From assembly GCF_028765545.1 (NCBI RefSeq), contig NZ_JARACP010000025.1:1-42254 (forward strand): 42,254 nucleotides of DNA, given 5' to 3'. Each line of letters opens with the position of its first letter. Position 1 is the first letter of the stretch. The notes under the pieces are model-generated. The model made no database searches, was not told the DNA's origin, and saw nothing but the letters and a program-made list of their open reading frames with translations. Both the position numbers and the translations under genes were made by a program. Shown piece after piece: positions 25,606-33,796 of this stretch. This DNA is from Aliivibrio sp. S4MY1 (GTDB lineage: Bacteria > Pseudomonadota > Gammaproteobacteria > Enterobacterales > Vibrionaceae).

Positions 25606-26559
25606 TTAGAACTTATAGTTCAGACCTACGGTAACAATGTATTCTGATTCGTCATAGAAGGTAATATTTGAATCGGTTGAGCTGTAACCCGCAAAAGAGA
25701 TGAACGACCAATCCTGCCAATCCATGAATTTAATGTACTCGTAAGCTGCAAAGAAGCTCAATTTGTTGTCCTTGCGAATCTCAGTATAAATTGGGTTTTC
25801 AGCACCGAATGTTCGTTGATTATAACCGGCAGTTAATACCAACTGGTGTCTTTGCATTATTTTAAAGAAACTGACTTCCGCACCGTATTGATCGTAAGAG
25901 CTTGCTTTTCCGTCCGCAGATGAAGATTGGTAAATAACAGAAGGTAGGACGAATGAAGTGCGACTTAATGGTAAACGATATTGACCTTTTAAGTAGATTG
26001 TATCTGCGTCTCTTTTTAGTACATCTACGACATCATCGTTCTCGATATCTTTGGTTGCATAAGCGCTATCAATAGTAAAATTTGAGCCAGCAATATTATT
26101 CACTTTAAAACGAAATGCATTGCCTGATGCATCTGTTTCTGTTCGAGCTGAGTCGACTAAATATGGGTTAGCCCATGTCTTGCTTGACATAACGGTTGGT
26201 AAAATAGATACATCAACTACCATTCTTGAATCAAACTGATACTTATAACCCACCTCAAGAACAACAGTACCTGTGGCGATATCTTGGCGAGTGGTACCTG
26301 CATACACTTGCTGATTTAACTCTTGGCCAAATGTATAGGCTATGCTGCCAAGAGGAAAAGCCATAAATCCGTTATCGCTAGAGCCTTTTTGGTACACGGA
26401 GCTAATAGTATCTTCACCTTCGGTATTAAAATTGGATGTTGAAGATGTAAACCCTGTTGTTAATGCAATTTCACCACTAATGCCTTCTTTATCTGCAAGT
26501 TGAGCCATTGCCGAAGGTGTAACCACGCATAAAATGAATGAGAAATTACGTAAATTCAT
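25606..26559 (-). CDS. DUF2860-type outer-membrane beta-barrel protein
   Basis: A 317-residue protein. A signal peptide covers about residues 1-19 (cleavage after 'PSAMA'), and the chain is rich in alternating aromatic/polar strands and ends in 'LNYKF', the C-terminal Phe signature of outer-membrane barrels. The overall pattern fits the DUF2860 family found in Vibrionaceae. Function is unknown; a porin- or receptor-like role is possible. It lies 85 bases downstream of the AraC regulator on the same strand, so it could be a late member or target of that operon. Confidence 0.7.
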   Translation of the reverse strand: MNLRNFSFILCVVTPSAMAQLADKEGISGEIALTTGFTSSTSNFNTEGEDTISSVYQKGSSDNGFMAFPLGSIAYTFGQELNQQVYAGTTRQDIATGTVVLEVGYKYQFDSRMVVDVSILPTVMSSKTWANPYLVDSARTETDASGNAFRFKVNNIAGSNFTIDSAYATKDIENDDVVDVLKRDADTIYLKGQYRLPLSRTSFVLPSVIYQSSSADGKASSYDQYGAEVSFFKIMQRHQLVLTAGYNQRTFGAENPIYTEIRKDNKLSFFAAYEYIKFMDWQDWSFISFAGYSSTDSNITFYDESEYIVTVGLNYKF

Positions 26560-26644
26560 AAAGAGTCATTCCTTGAATTATTATTTAATTAACCATAGTG
26601 AAACAGTAATACATAAATATCAACAAAGAAGTGCTATTTAGAAA

Positions 26645-27466
26645 TTATAAACTCTGCTTATATTGCTTCGGCGTTGCGGCAACCATGTTTTTAAAGTTGC
26701 GATGGAAATGACTTTGGTCGGTAAAACCAAGATCTGTGGCAATAGAGGCAATATTTTCTCCTTCTTTTAGCAAGGCTTTGGCTTTATTTATCCGCATTAC
26801 TATTTGATATGCATGTGGGGTAATGCCGTATTGCTTTCTGAACGAGTGGATGAGGTAATAATCACTTAACCCTGAGATTTCAGCAATTTCTGAAATGGAA
26901 ATGTTTTTATTAAAGTTATCTGAAATATACTGATAAGCACACTCAATGGCTTTTTTAGATATGCTATCAAGAGAGGGACTATCGCTGTCTTTTAGGATTA
27001 ACTCAGAGAAAAAATTAATCGCAGTTTGTTCAACTTTGATTGCAGATTCATCTTCTATTAGAGTTTTAGCCAGTGATTGAAATCCTCTATATAAGAAAGG
27101 ACAATCACTGTGCGTCATTTGAATTGGTTGAAATTCTTGATTGCTTCCATTCGATATTTGAGATTGAAGATCGGCAATCCAGTCTGGTTCAACATAGAGC
27201 ATTTTGTAGCTCCAGTGAGTGCCTTTTTGTGGGTTACATGAATGGACTTCTTCCGGGTTCACGATAACAGTTGAACCCGGTCGAATAGTTTGTTTTATAT
27301 TTTGATTTACATACTCACTAATCCCGCTATCTACCACACCAATTGAAAACTCTGGGTGAGTGTGTTTTTTATAGCAGGCGTTTGAATTATCGGAGTACCG
27401 TAGTTCAAACGGAAGAGCAGATGATCTTAAAAAGTGAGGGTTTGAATTAGCCAACGTAACGTCCAT
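26645..27466 (-). CDS. AraC-family regulator, last gene of the uncharacterised operon
   Basis: A 273-residue regulator. Residues 15-150 form a cupin-like effector domain ('HTHPEFSIGVVDSG', 'GSTVIVNPEEVHSCNP'). Residues 170-273 are the double helix-turn-helix ('ISISEIAEISGLSDYYLIHS', 'NIASIATDLGFTDQSHFHRN'). It starts three bases after the stop of the LysE exporter. AraC regulators with this cupin type are often paired with LysE exporters and sense the exported compound. It probably controls the operon promoter upstream of 30523 (inference). Confidence 0.9.
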   Translation of the reverse strand: MDVTLANSNPHFLRSSALPFELRYSDNSNACYKKHTHPEFSIGVVDSGISEYVNQNIKQTIRPGSTVIVNPEEVHSCNPQKGTHWSYKMLYVEPDWIADLQSQISNGSNQEFQPIQMTHSDCPFLYRGFQSLAKTLIEDESAIKVEQTAINFFSELILKDSDSPSLDSISKKAIECAYQYISDNFNKNISISEIAEISGLSDYYLIHSFRKQYGITPHAYQIVMRINKAKALLKEGENIASIATDLGFTDQSHFHRNFKNMVAATPKQYKQSL

Positions 27467-27469
27467 TTA

Positions 27470-28072
27470 TTATTTTGATATAAAGAATACATACACTACT
27501 GTTAATGCAAGCAAGCCTCCCATCGCTCGATTAAAGATTTTATAATGAATAGGGTGCTCAAGGTATTTACCAATGGTTAAACCTAATAAAGCCCAAGTTG
27601 ATATACAGCAGTAACATACGATAAAAAATATCACACTAAATGCCCCGAGGTCTTCGATAGGAATCACACCGTTACTAGAAAATACGGTGACACCAGACAA
27701 AGATACAATCCAAGCTTTTGGATTCAACCATTGACACAATAAGCCTTGTAACATGGTTGGGGCATCGTCCTTTTTGTTTTTATTTTGTTCGGTTCTTTCG
27801 CTAGTTGCTACTTTATAAGCCAAATAAAGTAGGAAAGCGCTACCAAGGTAATTTAGAACTAGCGTTGCTGTATGCGAATCATCAAAGGCTTGTATTAGCC
27901 CAAGCCCCAATATAATAAGAATAGACACAAAACCAACAGTTGCCCCAAAAATATGTGGAATTGTTCTTGTGTATCCATGATTAGCACCAGTGATAGTAGC
28001 AAGAATATTTACAGGTCCTGGTGAGAGGGAAGTGACAAAGGCAAACATTGCCATCGCTAAAAAAAGACTCAT
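27470..28072 (-). CDS. LysE-family exporter of the uncharacterised operon
   Basis: A 200-residue inner-membrane protein with about six helices. The LysE signature is visible ('SLSPGPVNILATITGANHG' and 'WLNPKAWIVSLSGV'). AGGA lies seven bases before the ATG. It is nine bases after the sulfite-oxidase-like gene and three bases before the AraC gene. It should export the product, or a toxic intermediate, made by the upstream enzymes; amino-acid-like compounds are the usual LysE substrates. Confidence 0.9.
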   Translation of the reverse strand: MSLFLAMAMFAFVTSLSPGPVNILATITGANHGYTRTIPHIFGATVGFVSILIILGLGLIQAFDDSHTATLVLNYLGSAFLLYLAYKVATSERTEQNKNKKDDAPTMLQGLLCQWLNPKAWIVSLSGVTVFSSNGVIPIEDLGAFSVIFFIVCYCCISTWALLGLTIGKYLEHPIHYKIFNRAMGGLLALTVVYVFFISK

Positions 28073-28081
28073 TATTTATCC

Positions 28082-28735
28082 TTAAAATTCAGTTACTTCT
28101 TTGTTTCCTTCAATGAAGCGATGTTCTTGTAAATCGACGATACGATAGCGTTTTGCCTTGATTTTTCCTGTTTTACAATAACCAGCCTTATTTTCCCAAA
28201 ATCCGGCATTAAACTCGTCGGTTAATCGTAATTCAGAAAGGCACTTAACCCCTTTATAGCGATACCGCGAGAAGTCGATCAACCTTAATGGATAGCCTTC
28301 TTCTAAAGATAGATCTTCACCATCAACGGCCCAAATAAGCATAGTACGGTTCTCAAGGGCGTCAATAAAAGGGATAGTAGAATCATATTGTCCTTTTTCA
28401 GTACCAACACTTATTTGTTTTAAGTAATAGTCGCGATATTCACCGCTATTTACTTTAAGGTGATTTAACACATCACCAAGTAAAACACCTGTCCATGTAC
28501 GGCGAATACTCCAATTACAAACACATACTTCTCGACGGTTTTCTGTAATTGGCGCAATATTTTTTAGCTCTTCAAGACCAATTTCGAACGGAGTTAACTC
28601 ATTAGGTAAAAAGATTTTCAATGACCATTTTTGTGCATCAAACTCGACTGGTGGCCCCTCTTGGTAATAGCGTAATGACGAGGGTTTCTTCTCTATAAAA
28701 GGGGTTTTCGTAATTGCTTCCATAATACGACTCAC
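28082..28735 (-). CDS. Sulfite-oxidase-fold molybdopterin-binding protein
   Basis: A 217-residue soluble protein with a molybdopterin oxidoreductase (SUOX/MsrP-type) domain at about residues 30-195. Cys71 in 'REVCVCNWSIRRTWTGVLL' aligns with the Cys that binds molybdenum in MsrP ('RCVEAW...W.G'). 'RLIDFSRYRYKGVKCLSELR' matches the family's late segment. There is no Tat signal or heme domain, so it is probably cytosolic. The GTG at 28735 overlaps the stop of the FGE-like gene (TAGTG); an ATG at 28723 is an alternative. Within this operon it may oxidise or reduce a sulfur or other heteroatom centre of the product (inference). Confidence 0.75.
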   Translation of the reverse strand: MSRIMEAITKTPFIEKKPSSLRYYQEGPPVEFDAQKWSLKIFLPNELTPFEIGLEELKNIAPITENRREVCVCNWSIRRTWTGVLLGDVLNHLKVNSGEYRDYYLKQISVGTEKGQYDSTIPFIDALENRTMLIWAVDGEDLSLEEGYPLRLIDFSRYRYKGVKCLSELRLTDEFNAGFWENKAGYCKTGKIKAKRYRIVDLQEHRFIEGNKEVTEF

Positions 28736-29493
28736 TAATCCGTTAAATTTTTAACACAGCGAAATCCAACAATATTATCTCGAACTGTTGGTGGGTAATT
28801 GTCTCTACTTGAGCAGCGCATATAATCTTCATCATGCAAACCAGAACCCCCCCTAACAACATGGTCAAAGTTAATATTAGATATACATAAAGGGTCTTGA
28901 TTTTGAGTATCCCATGCGTAATTTGGAAGATAATTATCTAAACACCATTCTGCAAGGTTCCCACCCATATCCATACAACCAAATGGAGAGCGATTTTGCG
29001 GATGAGCATCCCAATCTGTCGATCTGCGGTCAAATTCTTCAGGCTCACAATCAGGTGCAAAATTTGCGATAGAAGAGGTTGGTTCTACATTGCCCCAAGG
29101 GTAGGTTCGGGTATCATTCCCTTTGGCAGCATACTCCCACTGTGTTTCTGTGGGTAGCTCTTTGCCTACAAATTTTGCATAAGCCTCCGCTTCATACCAA
29201 CTAATACCTGTTACTGGTTTTTTATCACCATTCCAGTTTTTATCCTGCCAATAAAGTGGCTCAGTTATTTGATTTTCAGTAATAAAATTGAACCCTTTAT
29301 GTGACCAGTAAGATGGATCTGAATACCCACCTTGCTCGATGAATACTCTAAAGTCTTTATTTAACACAGGGTGTATGTCCATAAAAAAAGGCGATAAAGT
29401 AATTAGGCTAACGGGCTGTTCATCAGGACTTAAGTTCGAGCCTCTTCTGTATGGTTCGCCTGATACCAGTACCATATTATTAATAATGCTCAT
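28735..29493 (-). CDS. FGE/EgtB/PvdO-fold protein lacking the canonical FGE cysteines
   Basis: A 252-residue protein of the formylglycine-generating-enzyme superfamily: 'PVTGISWYEAEAYAKFVG' (93-110), 'LPTETQWEYAAKG' (113-125), 'GCMDMGGNLAEWCLDN' (172-187), 'VVRGGSGLH' (212-220) and 'GFRCV' (243-247). In true FGE the copper cysteines lie at the positions occupied here by His220 and Met225, so formylglycine formation is unlikely. Relatives such as EgtB, OvoA and PvdO act in small-molecule biosynthesis. No DinB domain is present. It overlaps the DUF2000 gene by four bases (ATGA) and the next gene by one. A role in oxidative tailoring of a small metabolite is inferred. Confidence 0.8.
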   Translation of the reverse strand: MSIINNMVLVSGEPYRRGSNLSPDEQPVSLITLSPFFMDIHPVLNKDFRVFIEQGGYSDPSYWSHKGFNFITENQITEPLYWQDKNWNGDKKPVTGISWYEAEAYAKFVGKELPTETQWEYAAKGNDTRTYPWGNVEPTSSIANFAPDCEPEEFDRRSTDWDAHPQNRSPFGCMDMGGNLAEWCLDNYLPNYAWDTQNQDPLCISNINFDHVVRGGSGLHDEDYMRCSSRDNYPPTVRDNIVGFRCVKNLTD

Positions 29494-29894
29494 CTAATTA
29501 ATCCTAGGTTTCCAGTGTATTTATTAACTATTTTCTTTGTTCCGTAGACCGCGATACCAAGATATTCGATATCTTCGGCCTTGGTAGAAGCTAATTTTTC
29601 TGAATAGTCTTGATAGTTTTTAGTACTTTGAGCCACGTTTGAAAAATCAACTAATGTCGCTTCTTCTTTTAACGAGTTTCTTATTGATTTAATAGACTCC
29701 GGTGAACTGGCTAAAATAGGGATGGGGATAGAGGTGATCCCCGTGTGAACTTCACCGTCATTATTAATATTATCTGCACCGATGAGTTCTGGATGTAATT
29801 TACCTAGCGATAAAGTAAGAACAGCCGCAGTATTCGCAATTAACCCTTGTGGCAAGGTTTTATCTATCACGAGTACGCATTTTTGATTGTCCAT
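29490..29894 (-). CDS. DUF2000 family protein
   Basis: A 134-residue soluble protein matching the DUF2000 pattern: 'KCVLVIDKTLPQGLIANTAA' at the N-terminus, a central 'ITSIPIPILASSPESIKSIR' and 'YLGIAVYGTKKIVNKYTGNL' at the end. The family has a fold like peptidyl-tRNA hydrolase 2, but its function is unknown. Its ATG overlaps the TAA of the preceding gene (TAATG), and its end overlaps the FGE-like gene, so all three are coupled. Confidence 0.78.
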   Translation of the reverse strand: MDNQKCVLVIDKTLPQGLIANTAAVLTLSLGKLHPELIGADNINNDGEVHTGITSIPIPILASSPESIKSIRNSLKEEATLVDFSNVAQSTKNYQDYSEKLASTKAEDIEYLGIAVYGTKKIVNKYTGNLGLIR

Positions 29895-30523
29895 TACACT
29901 TCTTCCTTTTGACGTTGTTTATTTTTTATAAAAAGCACCCAAGTCATTTGAATGGTTAGAGGGGCTGAAATCTTTTCTAGCTGATAGAGTTTGATTGAAT
30001 CTGAATTGACAAGACAACAGTCTGATAAGCCTTCAGACACATGAATTGCAGATTGACTCGTTGAGGGGGAAAGTTTGATATTTAAATTGGCACTCGATAG
30101 ATCTATTACGCTTGGACTCGCAGTTTTGATTAAGCCATCAAGACGTGAAATAGGGGCGTGATGAGTATCGATGGTTATGGTTTCGTTATTATTTATTTTT
30201 TGTTGTAATTCATGAAGGTTTCTACAGCAAAGGTAGTATTTAGGAGGAGAAAAAAAGAATGACCCTGACAGCAATGTTTTTGGGTTCATGTAAAAATAAT
30301 CTGCTTTTTTATAGGCGTTCGCAACAAGTAATGCAACATTGTCATTCTTTTCAACGAAATCTGACGCTTTTTCAAACGTATCAAAAAGTAAGATCTTTAA
30401 TGGTCGTTTGAGTAAGTTTGCATAGTAATTTGCGGCAGCTTCACTGCTTGAACTTTTAGGTCCCAGAGTGGCAACTGTTGTGATATTGCTGTTATCTCGT
30501 AGCCAATAAAAATTATGATCCAT
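29894..30523 (-). CDS. Prephenate-dehydratase-like protein, first gene of the uncharacterised operon
   Basis: A 209-residue protein. The N-terminus 'TTVATLGPKSSSSEAAANYY' recalls the 'FLGPKGSYSHLAA' start of prephenate dehydratase, and the following alternation ('ILLFDTFEKASDFVEKNDNV', 'FFFSPPKYYLCCRN') fits a two-lobed periplasmic-binding-type fold. Catalytic Thr-Arg motifs of genuine dehydratases are not evident, so it may bind or transform a different acid; BacA of bacilysin synthesis is an example of a diverged member. The ATG is uncertain (AAGGA is 13 bases upstream). It is divergent from 30712-31185. Confidence 0.5.
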   Translation of the reverse strand: MDHNFYWLRDNSNITTVATLGPKSSSSEAAANYYANLLKRPLKILLFDTFEKASDFVEKNDNVALLVANAYKKADYFYMNPKTLLSGSFFFSPPKYYLCCRNLHELQQKINNNETITIDTHHAPISRLDGLIKTASPSVIDLSSANLNIKLSPSTSQSAIHVSEGLSDCCLVNSDSIKLYQLEKISAPLTIQMTWVLFIKNKQRQKEEV

Positions 30524-30711
30524 GATGGTGTATCAATCCTTGTTTTAATTATGAAATTATAATAATTCAAGGAGATAGCTCATTATTGTACAAAATTGCT
30601 TTTTGAATCTAATTAATAAAGAACTTTTAAAGAAGAAGATAAAGGCAGATACTTAGACTCTTACTAACAGCGCTGTTTATAAATAGTGTTCATCGTTATA
30701 AAGAGAAAAAC

Positions 30712-31185
30712 ATGAAAGTAGTAAAAAAAGGGCTGCGAGCCGTTGCGGTATTAGAGGCTTGCAAAGGTGTGGTATCTCTTTTGGTGGGATTTGGTTTGCA
30801 TGTTCTTGCTGGTCATAATATGCGTCAATTTGCAGAAAATATCGTCAGTCGTTTACATTTAAATCCTGCTGGACACTTACCTAGTATTTTTATTCATTCC
30901 GCGAGTAGTTTAACAGATGCAAGAATGGGGCTATTAGCCATTGGCGCACTAGTTTATTCGTTGATTCGACTCGTTGAAGCCTATGGATTATGGAATGGAC
31001 TCGTATGGACTGAATGGTTTGCTTTGTTGAGTGGCGCGATTTACTTACCTTTTGAAATCTATGAAATGATTTTTCATACAAACGTATTAGGTATCGGTGT
31101 CTTTTTTATTAACGTATTTATTGTGGCTTATATGGCATATGCGCTGTATAACGAAAGAAAAATGCAAAGGGAATACTCACTATAA
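30712..31185 (+). CDS. DUF2127 family membrane protein
   Basis: A 157-residue inner-membrane protein with four hydrophobic segments (about residues 12-32, 70-92, 97-115 and 119-145). The pattern 'KGLRAVAVLEACKGVVSLLV' at the N-terminus, 'RLVEAYGLW' and 'LPFEIYEM' fits the DUF2127 family, of unknown function. It is divergent from the operon at 26645-30523 and convergent with the TetR gene. Confidence 0.75.
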   Translation: MKVVKKGLRAVAVLEACKGVVSLLVGFGLHVLAGHNMRQFAENIVSRLHLNPAGHLPSIFIHSASSLTDARMGLLAIGALVYSLIRLVEAYGLWNGLVWTEWFALLSGAIYLPFEIYEMIFHTNVLGIGVFFINVFIVAYMAYALYNERKMQREYSL

Positions 31186-31201
31186 TCTTTAGTTTGCCGT
31201 T

Positions 31202-31273
31202 ATTTACTTGTGCTGTTATTTTCTTATCCGAACATATTTACGTTCGGATAAGTATTGTTTCACACAAGTAAAT
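31202..31273. repeat. Nested inverted repeat between convergent genes
   Basis: Outer arms ATTTACTTGTG (31202-31212) / CACAAGTAAAT (31263-31273) and inner arms CTTATCCGAAC (31223-31233) / GTTCGGATAAG (31242-31252) are each perfect over 11 bases. The inner hairpin is followed by TATTGTTT and probably terminates the DUF2127 transcript. The outer pair makes a larger cruciform-like structure. Confidence 0.65.
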
Positions 31274-31278
31274 GATAT

Positions 31279-31863
31279 TTAGAATGGGTAGTGACTAAAC
31301 ATATTATCTAGCATGATCTGTAATGGAAGATCGCTATCTACAGTACGTGCGTACGTTCTTAATCCTGCTATTTGGACCTGAACAAATTGAGCAAGCTGTT
31401 TTGTATCTTTCTTTTTCTCTATTTCTCCAATCTCTTGCGCTTGTTTTAATACCTTTTCAAACTCAGATTCCATTATCTTCAAAGAACGTTTTGCTTCAGC
31501 TAATAACTCTTCATTTTCATTCGTTAATTCAGTGACCGTTTTTACTAACATGCACATGCCACTAGGGGAACTAGAGCGCTTTTCTACGACAATGTGATGA
31601 ATAAATGACTTAAGTCCTAGCAGAGGGGATTTTTGTTCATTACAACATTGTTCTAAATGCGTGATCCCTAGTTGAGTGTAACGCTGTAATGATTCTTTAA
31701 ATAATCCTTCTTTACTGCCGAATGCGGCATAAATGCTTCCTGGACGCATATCGATCACTTCTTGAAGATTACGCATTGATGTTCCATAGAATCCTTTCTC
31801 CCAATAAAGATCAACCGCTTTATCAACAACTTGTATGCGATCAAATTTTGAATTCTTAGCCAT
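31279..31863 (-). CDS. TetR-family repressor of the glutathione-transferase genes
   Basis: A roughly 194-residue regulator. The N-terminal helix-turn-helix is clear ('KAVDLYWEKGFYGTSMRNLQ', 'MRPGSIYAAFGSKEGLFKES'), followed by a helical ligand-binding domain with Cys residues around 71-72 and 102 ('LEQCCNEQ', 'GMCMLVK'). The ATG at 31863 has GAGG nine bases upstream. It is divergent from two GST-type genes, with two palindromes between them. TetR proteins of this type (NemR/AcnR-like layout) often sense electrophiles, which would suit control of GSTs (inference). Confidence 0.88.
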   Translation of the reverse strand: MAKNSKFDRIQVVDKAVDLYWEKGFYGTSMRNLQEVIDMRPGSIYAAFGSKEGLFKESLQRYTQLGITHLEQCCNEQKSPLLGLKSFIHHIVVEKRSSSPSGMCMLVKTVTELTNENEELLAEAKRSLKIMESEFEKVLKQAQEIGEIEKKKDTKQLAQFVQVQIAGLRTYARTVDSDLPLQIMLDNMFSHYPF

Positions 31864-31887
31864 AAAAAGATGCCTCAAATAACCCTC

Positions 31888-31928
31888 TTGAACATTTGTT
31901 CAAACAATACCTTGAACGATCGTTCAAG
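31888..31928. promoter_or_regulatory. Two palindromic TetR operators
   Basis: TTGAACATTTGTTCAA (31888-31903) and CTTGAACGATCGTTCAAG (31911-31928) share the form TTGAAC-N4-GTTCAA, with centres 24 bases apart. They lie 25 bases upstream of the TetR ATG and about 80 bases before the GST gene, placed to control both directions. Confidence 0.8.
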
Positions 31929-32007
31929 TCTAGTTATATTGTTTTTACGCCACCGAATACCAGCAGGTGATGAGGTTGGTTTGTTTAATTATTAAAAGGA
32001 TACCAAT

Positions 32008-32700
32008 ATGCTTAAGTTTTATTTTCATCAAACACCTAACCCTATGAAAATTGCCTTGTATTTAGCTGAAACAGAGTTGCCATTTGAGTTAATGCCAGTA
32101 GATACCTTAAAAGGTGAGCAGCATACAAAAGAATACCGAGCGATTAATCCAAATGGGAAAGTACCTGCAATTGTTGATGATGGAGTTCGTGTTTTTGATT
32201 CAAGTGCGATTTTACTTTACCTATCAGAAACGAGGGGGAAGCTTGGTGGCAAAGCAGAAGACCGTGCCGAGATGCTTTCATGGCTATTATTTATAGCTTC
32301 GGGTCTAGGTCCATTTTCAGGTCAGTCCGTACATTTCCGTCATTTTGCACCTGAAAAATTACCTTATGCAATCAACCGCTATTTATCTGAAGCACAACGT
32401 CACTATGACGTTTTGGATAAACACCTTGAAGGTCGTGAATATATTGTCGGTGACGAGTTTAGTATCGCGGATATTTCGGCATGGGGTTGGATTGATAAAG
32501 CGACAGTTGTTTTAGGTGAAGAGGGATTAGCTCCTTACCCAAATATTCAACGTTGGTTTGATGGTATCAATAGTCGTCCTGCTGTTGAAAAAGCACGGAA
32601 TATAGCAAACAACGTTGAGTTTAAATCAGAGTTTGATGAAGAGGCTAATCGTTCTCTTTATCCGCAAAATTTTGCCAAAAGCGGAAGTGCTAAATACTAA
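32008..32700 (+). CDS. Glutathione S-transferase family protein
   Basis: A 230-residue cytosolic protein. The thioredoxin-like N-terminal domain is at 1-80 ('FYFHQTPNPMKIALYLAETE', 'NPNGKVPAIVDDG', 'VFDSSAILLYLSE') and the all-helical domain is at 90-205 ('YIVGDEFSIADISAWGWI'). The cis-Pro of 'KVPAIV' and the Glu/Asp-Ser of 'FDSSAI' are the glutathione-binding features. It is the first gene after the TetR operators and 44 bases before yghU. Likely role: detoxification or disulfide/peroxide chemistry with glutathione. Confidence 0.9.
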   Translation: MLKFYFHQTPNPMKIALYLAETELPFELMPVDTLKGEQHTKEYRAINPNGKVPAIVDDGVRVFDSSAILLYLSETRGKLGGKAEDRAEMLSWLLFIASGLGPFSGQSVHFRHFAPEKLPYAINRYLSEAQRHYDVLDKHLEGREYIVGDEFSIADISAWGWIDKATVVLGEEGLAPYPNIQRWFDGINSRPAVEKARNIANNVEFKSEFDEEANRSLYPQNFAKSGSAKY

Positions 32701-32744
32701 TATTATTTTTATAAAAATATTTATATCGTTTTTTAGGAGTCAGT

Positions 32745-33605
32745 ATGGAACAACAATATATCCCACCTAAAGTGTGGACCTTTGATAGTGAAAGCGGTGG
32801 TGAATGGGCGAAAATTAATCGTCCGGTTTCAGGTGCTACACATAAAAAGCAGCTACCAGTAGGTAAACATGATTTACAGCTTTATTCGATGGGAACACCA
32901 AACGGACAGAAAGTGACAATCATGCTTGAAGAGTTGCTAGAATTAGGCATCACGAAAGCGGAATATGATGCGCATTTAATTAAAATTAGTGAAGGCGACC
33001 AATTCTCATCTGGTTTTGTTAATGTAAACCCTAACTCTAAAATTCCAGCTCTTGTTGATTCTTCAGGAGAAGTGCCAATTGAAGTCTTTGAATCTGGCTC
33101 TATCTTGTTATATTTAGCTGATAAATTTAAAGCTTTTTTACCTGAAGCTCCTGAAAAGCGCGTTAAAGTGATGAACTGGTTATTTTGGTTACATGGTTCT
33201 GCACCATATATTGGTGGTGGTTTTGGGCATTTTTATGCTTATGCTCCTGAGAAATTTGAATACCCAATCAACCGTTTTACAATGGAAGTAAAACGCCAGT
33301 TAGATGTGTTAGATAAGCAACTATCTAAAAATCAATATATTGCAGGAGATGAATATACTATTGCTGATATGGCTATTTGGCCATGGTATGGTAATTTAGT
33401 TCTTGGATCCTTATATAATGCGAAGGCATTTTTAGATGTTGATAGCTATGTTTATGTAAAAAGTTGGGCGAAAATGATGTTAGCTAGATCTGCTGTTCAG
33501 CGTGGCAGAGTTGTGAATAGAACATGGGGAGAACAATGGGAGCAAGTTGCTGAGCGTCATAGTGATAAAGACATAACAGAGGTTCTATTACTTAAACCTG
33601 AATAA
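32745..33605 (+). CDS. yghU: YghU-type glutathione/disulfide reductase
   Basis: A 286-residue GST-superfamily protein very similar to E. coli YghU (288) over its length: 'PVSGATHKKQLPVGKHDLQL', 'GTPNGQKVTIMLEELL', 'FSSGFVNVNPNSKIPAL', 'ESGSILLYLADKF', 'AGDEYTIADMAIWPWYGNL'. YghU binds two glutathiones and has disulfide-bond reductase and organic hydroperoxidase activity. It lies downstream of another GST gene, so both are probably controlled by the TetR repressor. A terminator follows. Confidence 0.92.
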   Translation: MEQQYIPPKVWTFDSESGGEWAKINRPVSGATHKKQLPVGKHDLQLYSMGTPNGQKVTIMLEELLELGITKAEYDAHLIKISEGDQFSSGFVNVNPNSKIPALVDSSGEVPIEVFESGSILLYLADKFKAFLPEAPEKRVKVMNWLFWLHGSAPYIGGGFGHFYAYAPEKFEYPINRFTMEVKRQLDVLDKQLSKNQYIAGDEYTIADMAIWPWYGNLVLGSLYNAKAFLDVDSYVYVKSWAKMMLARSAVQRGRVVNRTWGEQWEQVAERHSDKDITEVLLLKPE

Positions 33606-33625
33606 TTTATGGCTGCTATAGTTAG

Positions 33626-33669
33626 GCTAAGGATTTGATATGAGGCATTAAATCCTTGGCTTTTTATAT
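33626..33669 (+). terminator. Terminator of the GST-yghU operon
   Basis: GCTAAGGATTT / AAATCCTTGGC 11-bp stem (one G-T pair) with a 13-base loop, followed by TTTTTAT, 20 bases after the yghU stop. Confidence 0.85.
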
Positions 33670-33731
33670 TTAATATATAGATAAGACAACTAATTATTGT
33701 TGAGATAATAATATTTTTAACTATTACAGTG

Positions 33732-33760
33732 TTTACAATGTGGTTTATTACTTATATATT
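33732..33760 (+). promoter_or_regulatory. Promoter of the brnQ leader transcript
   Basis: TTTACA (33732-33737), a 17-base spacer and TATATT (33755-33760). Transcription would begin near 33767, about 30 bases before the leader-peptide ATG. Confidence 0.65.
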
Positions 33761-33796
33761 GATTTGGTTACCACGATAAACGACTAGGATACATTC

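Noticed and set aside
28735-29493. Annotation as a true formylglycine-generating enzyme for sulfatases
   Set aside because: The active-site cysteines are missing and no sulfatase is nearby.
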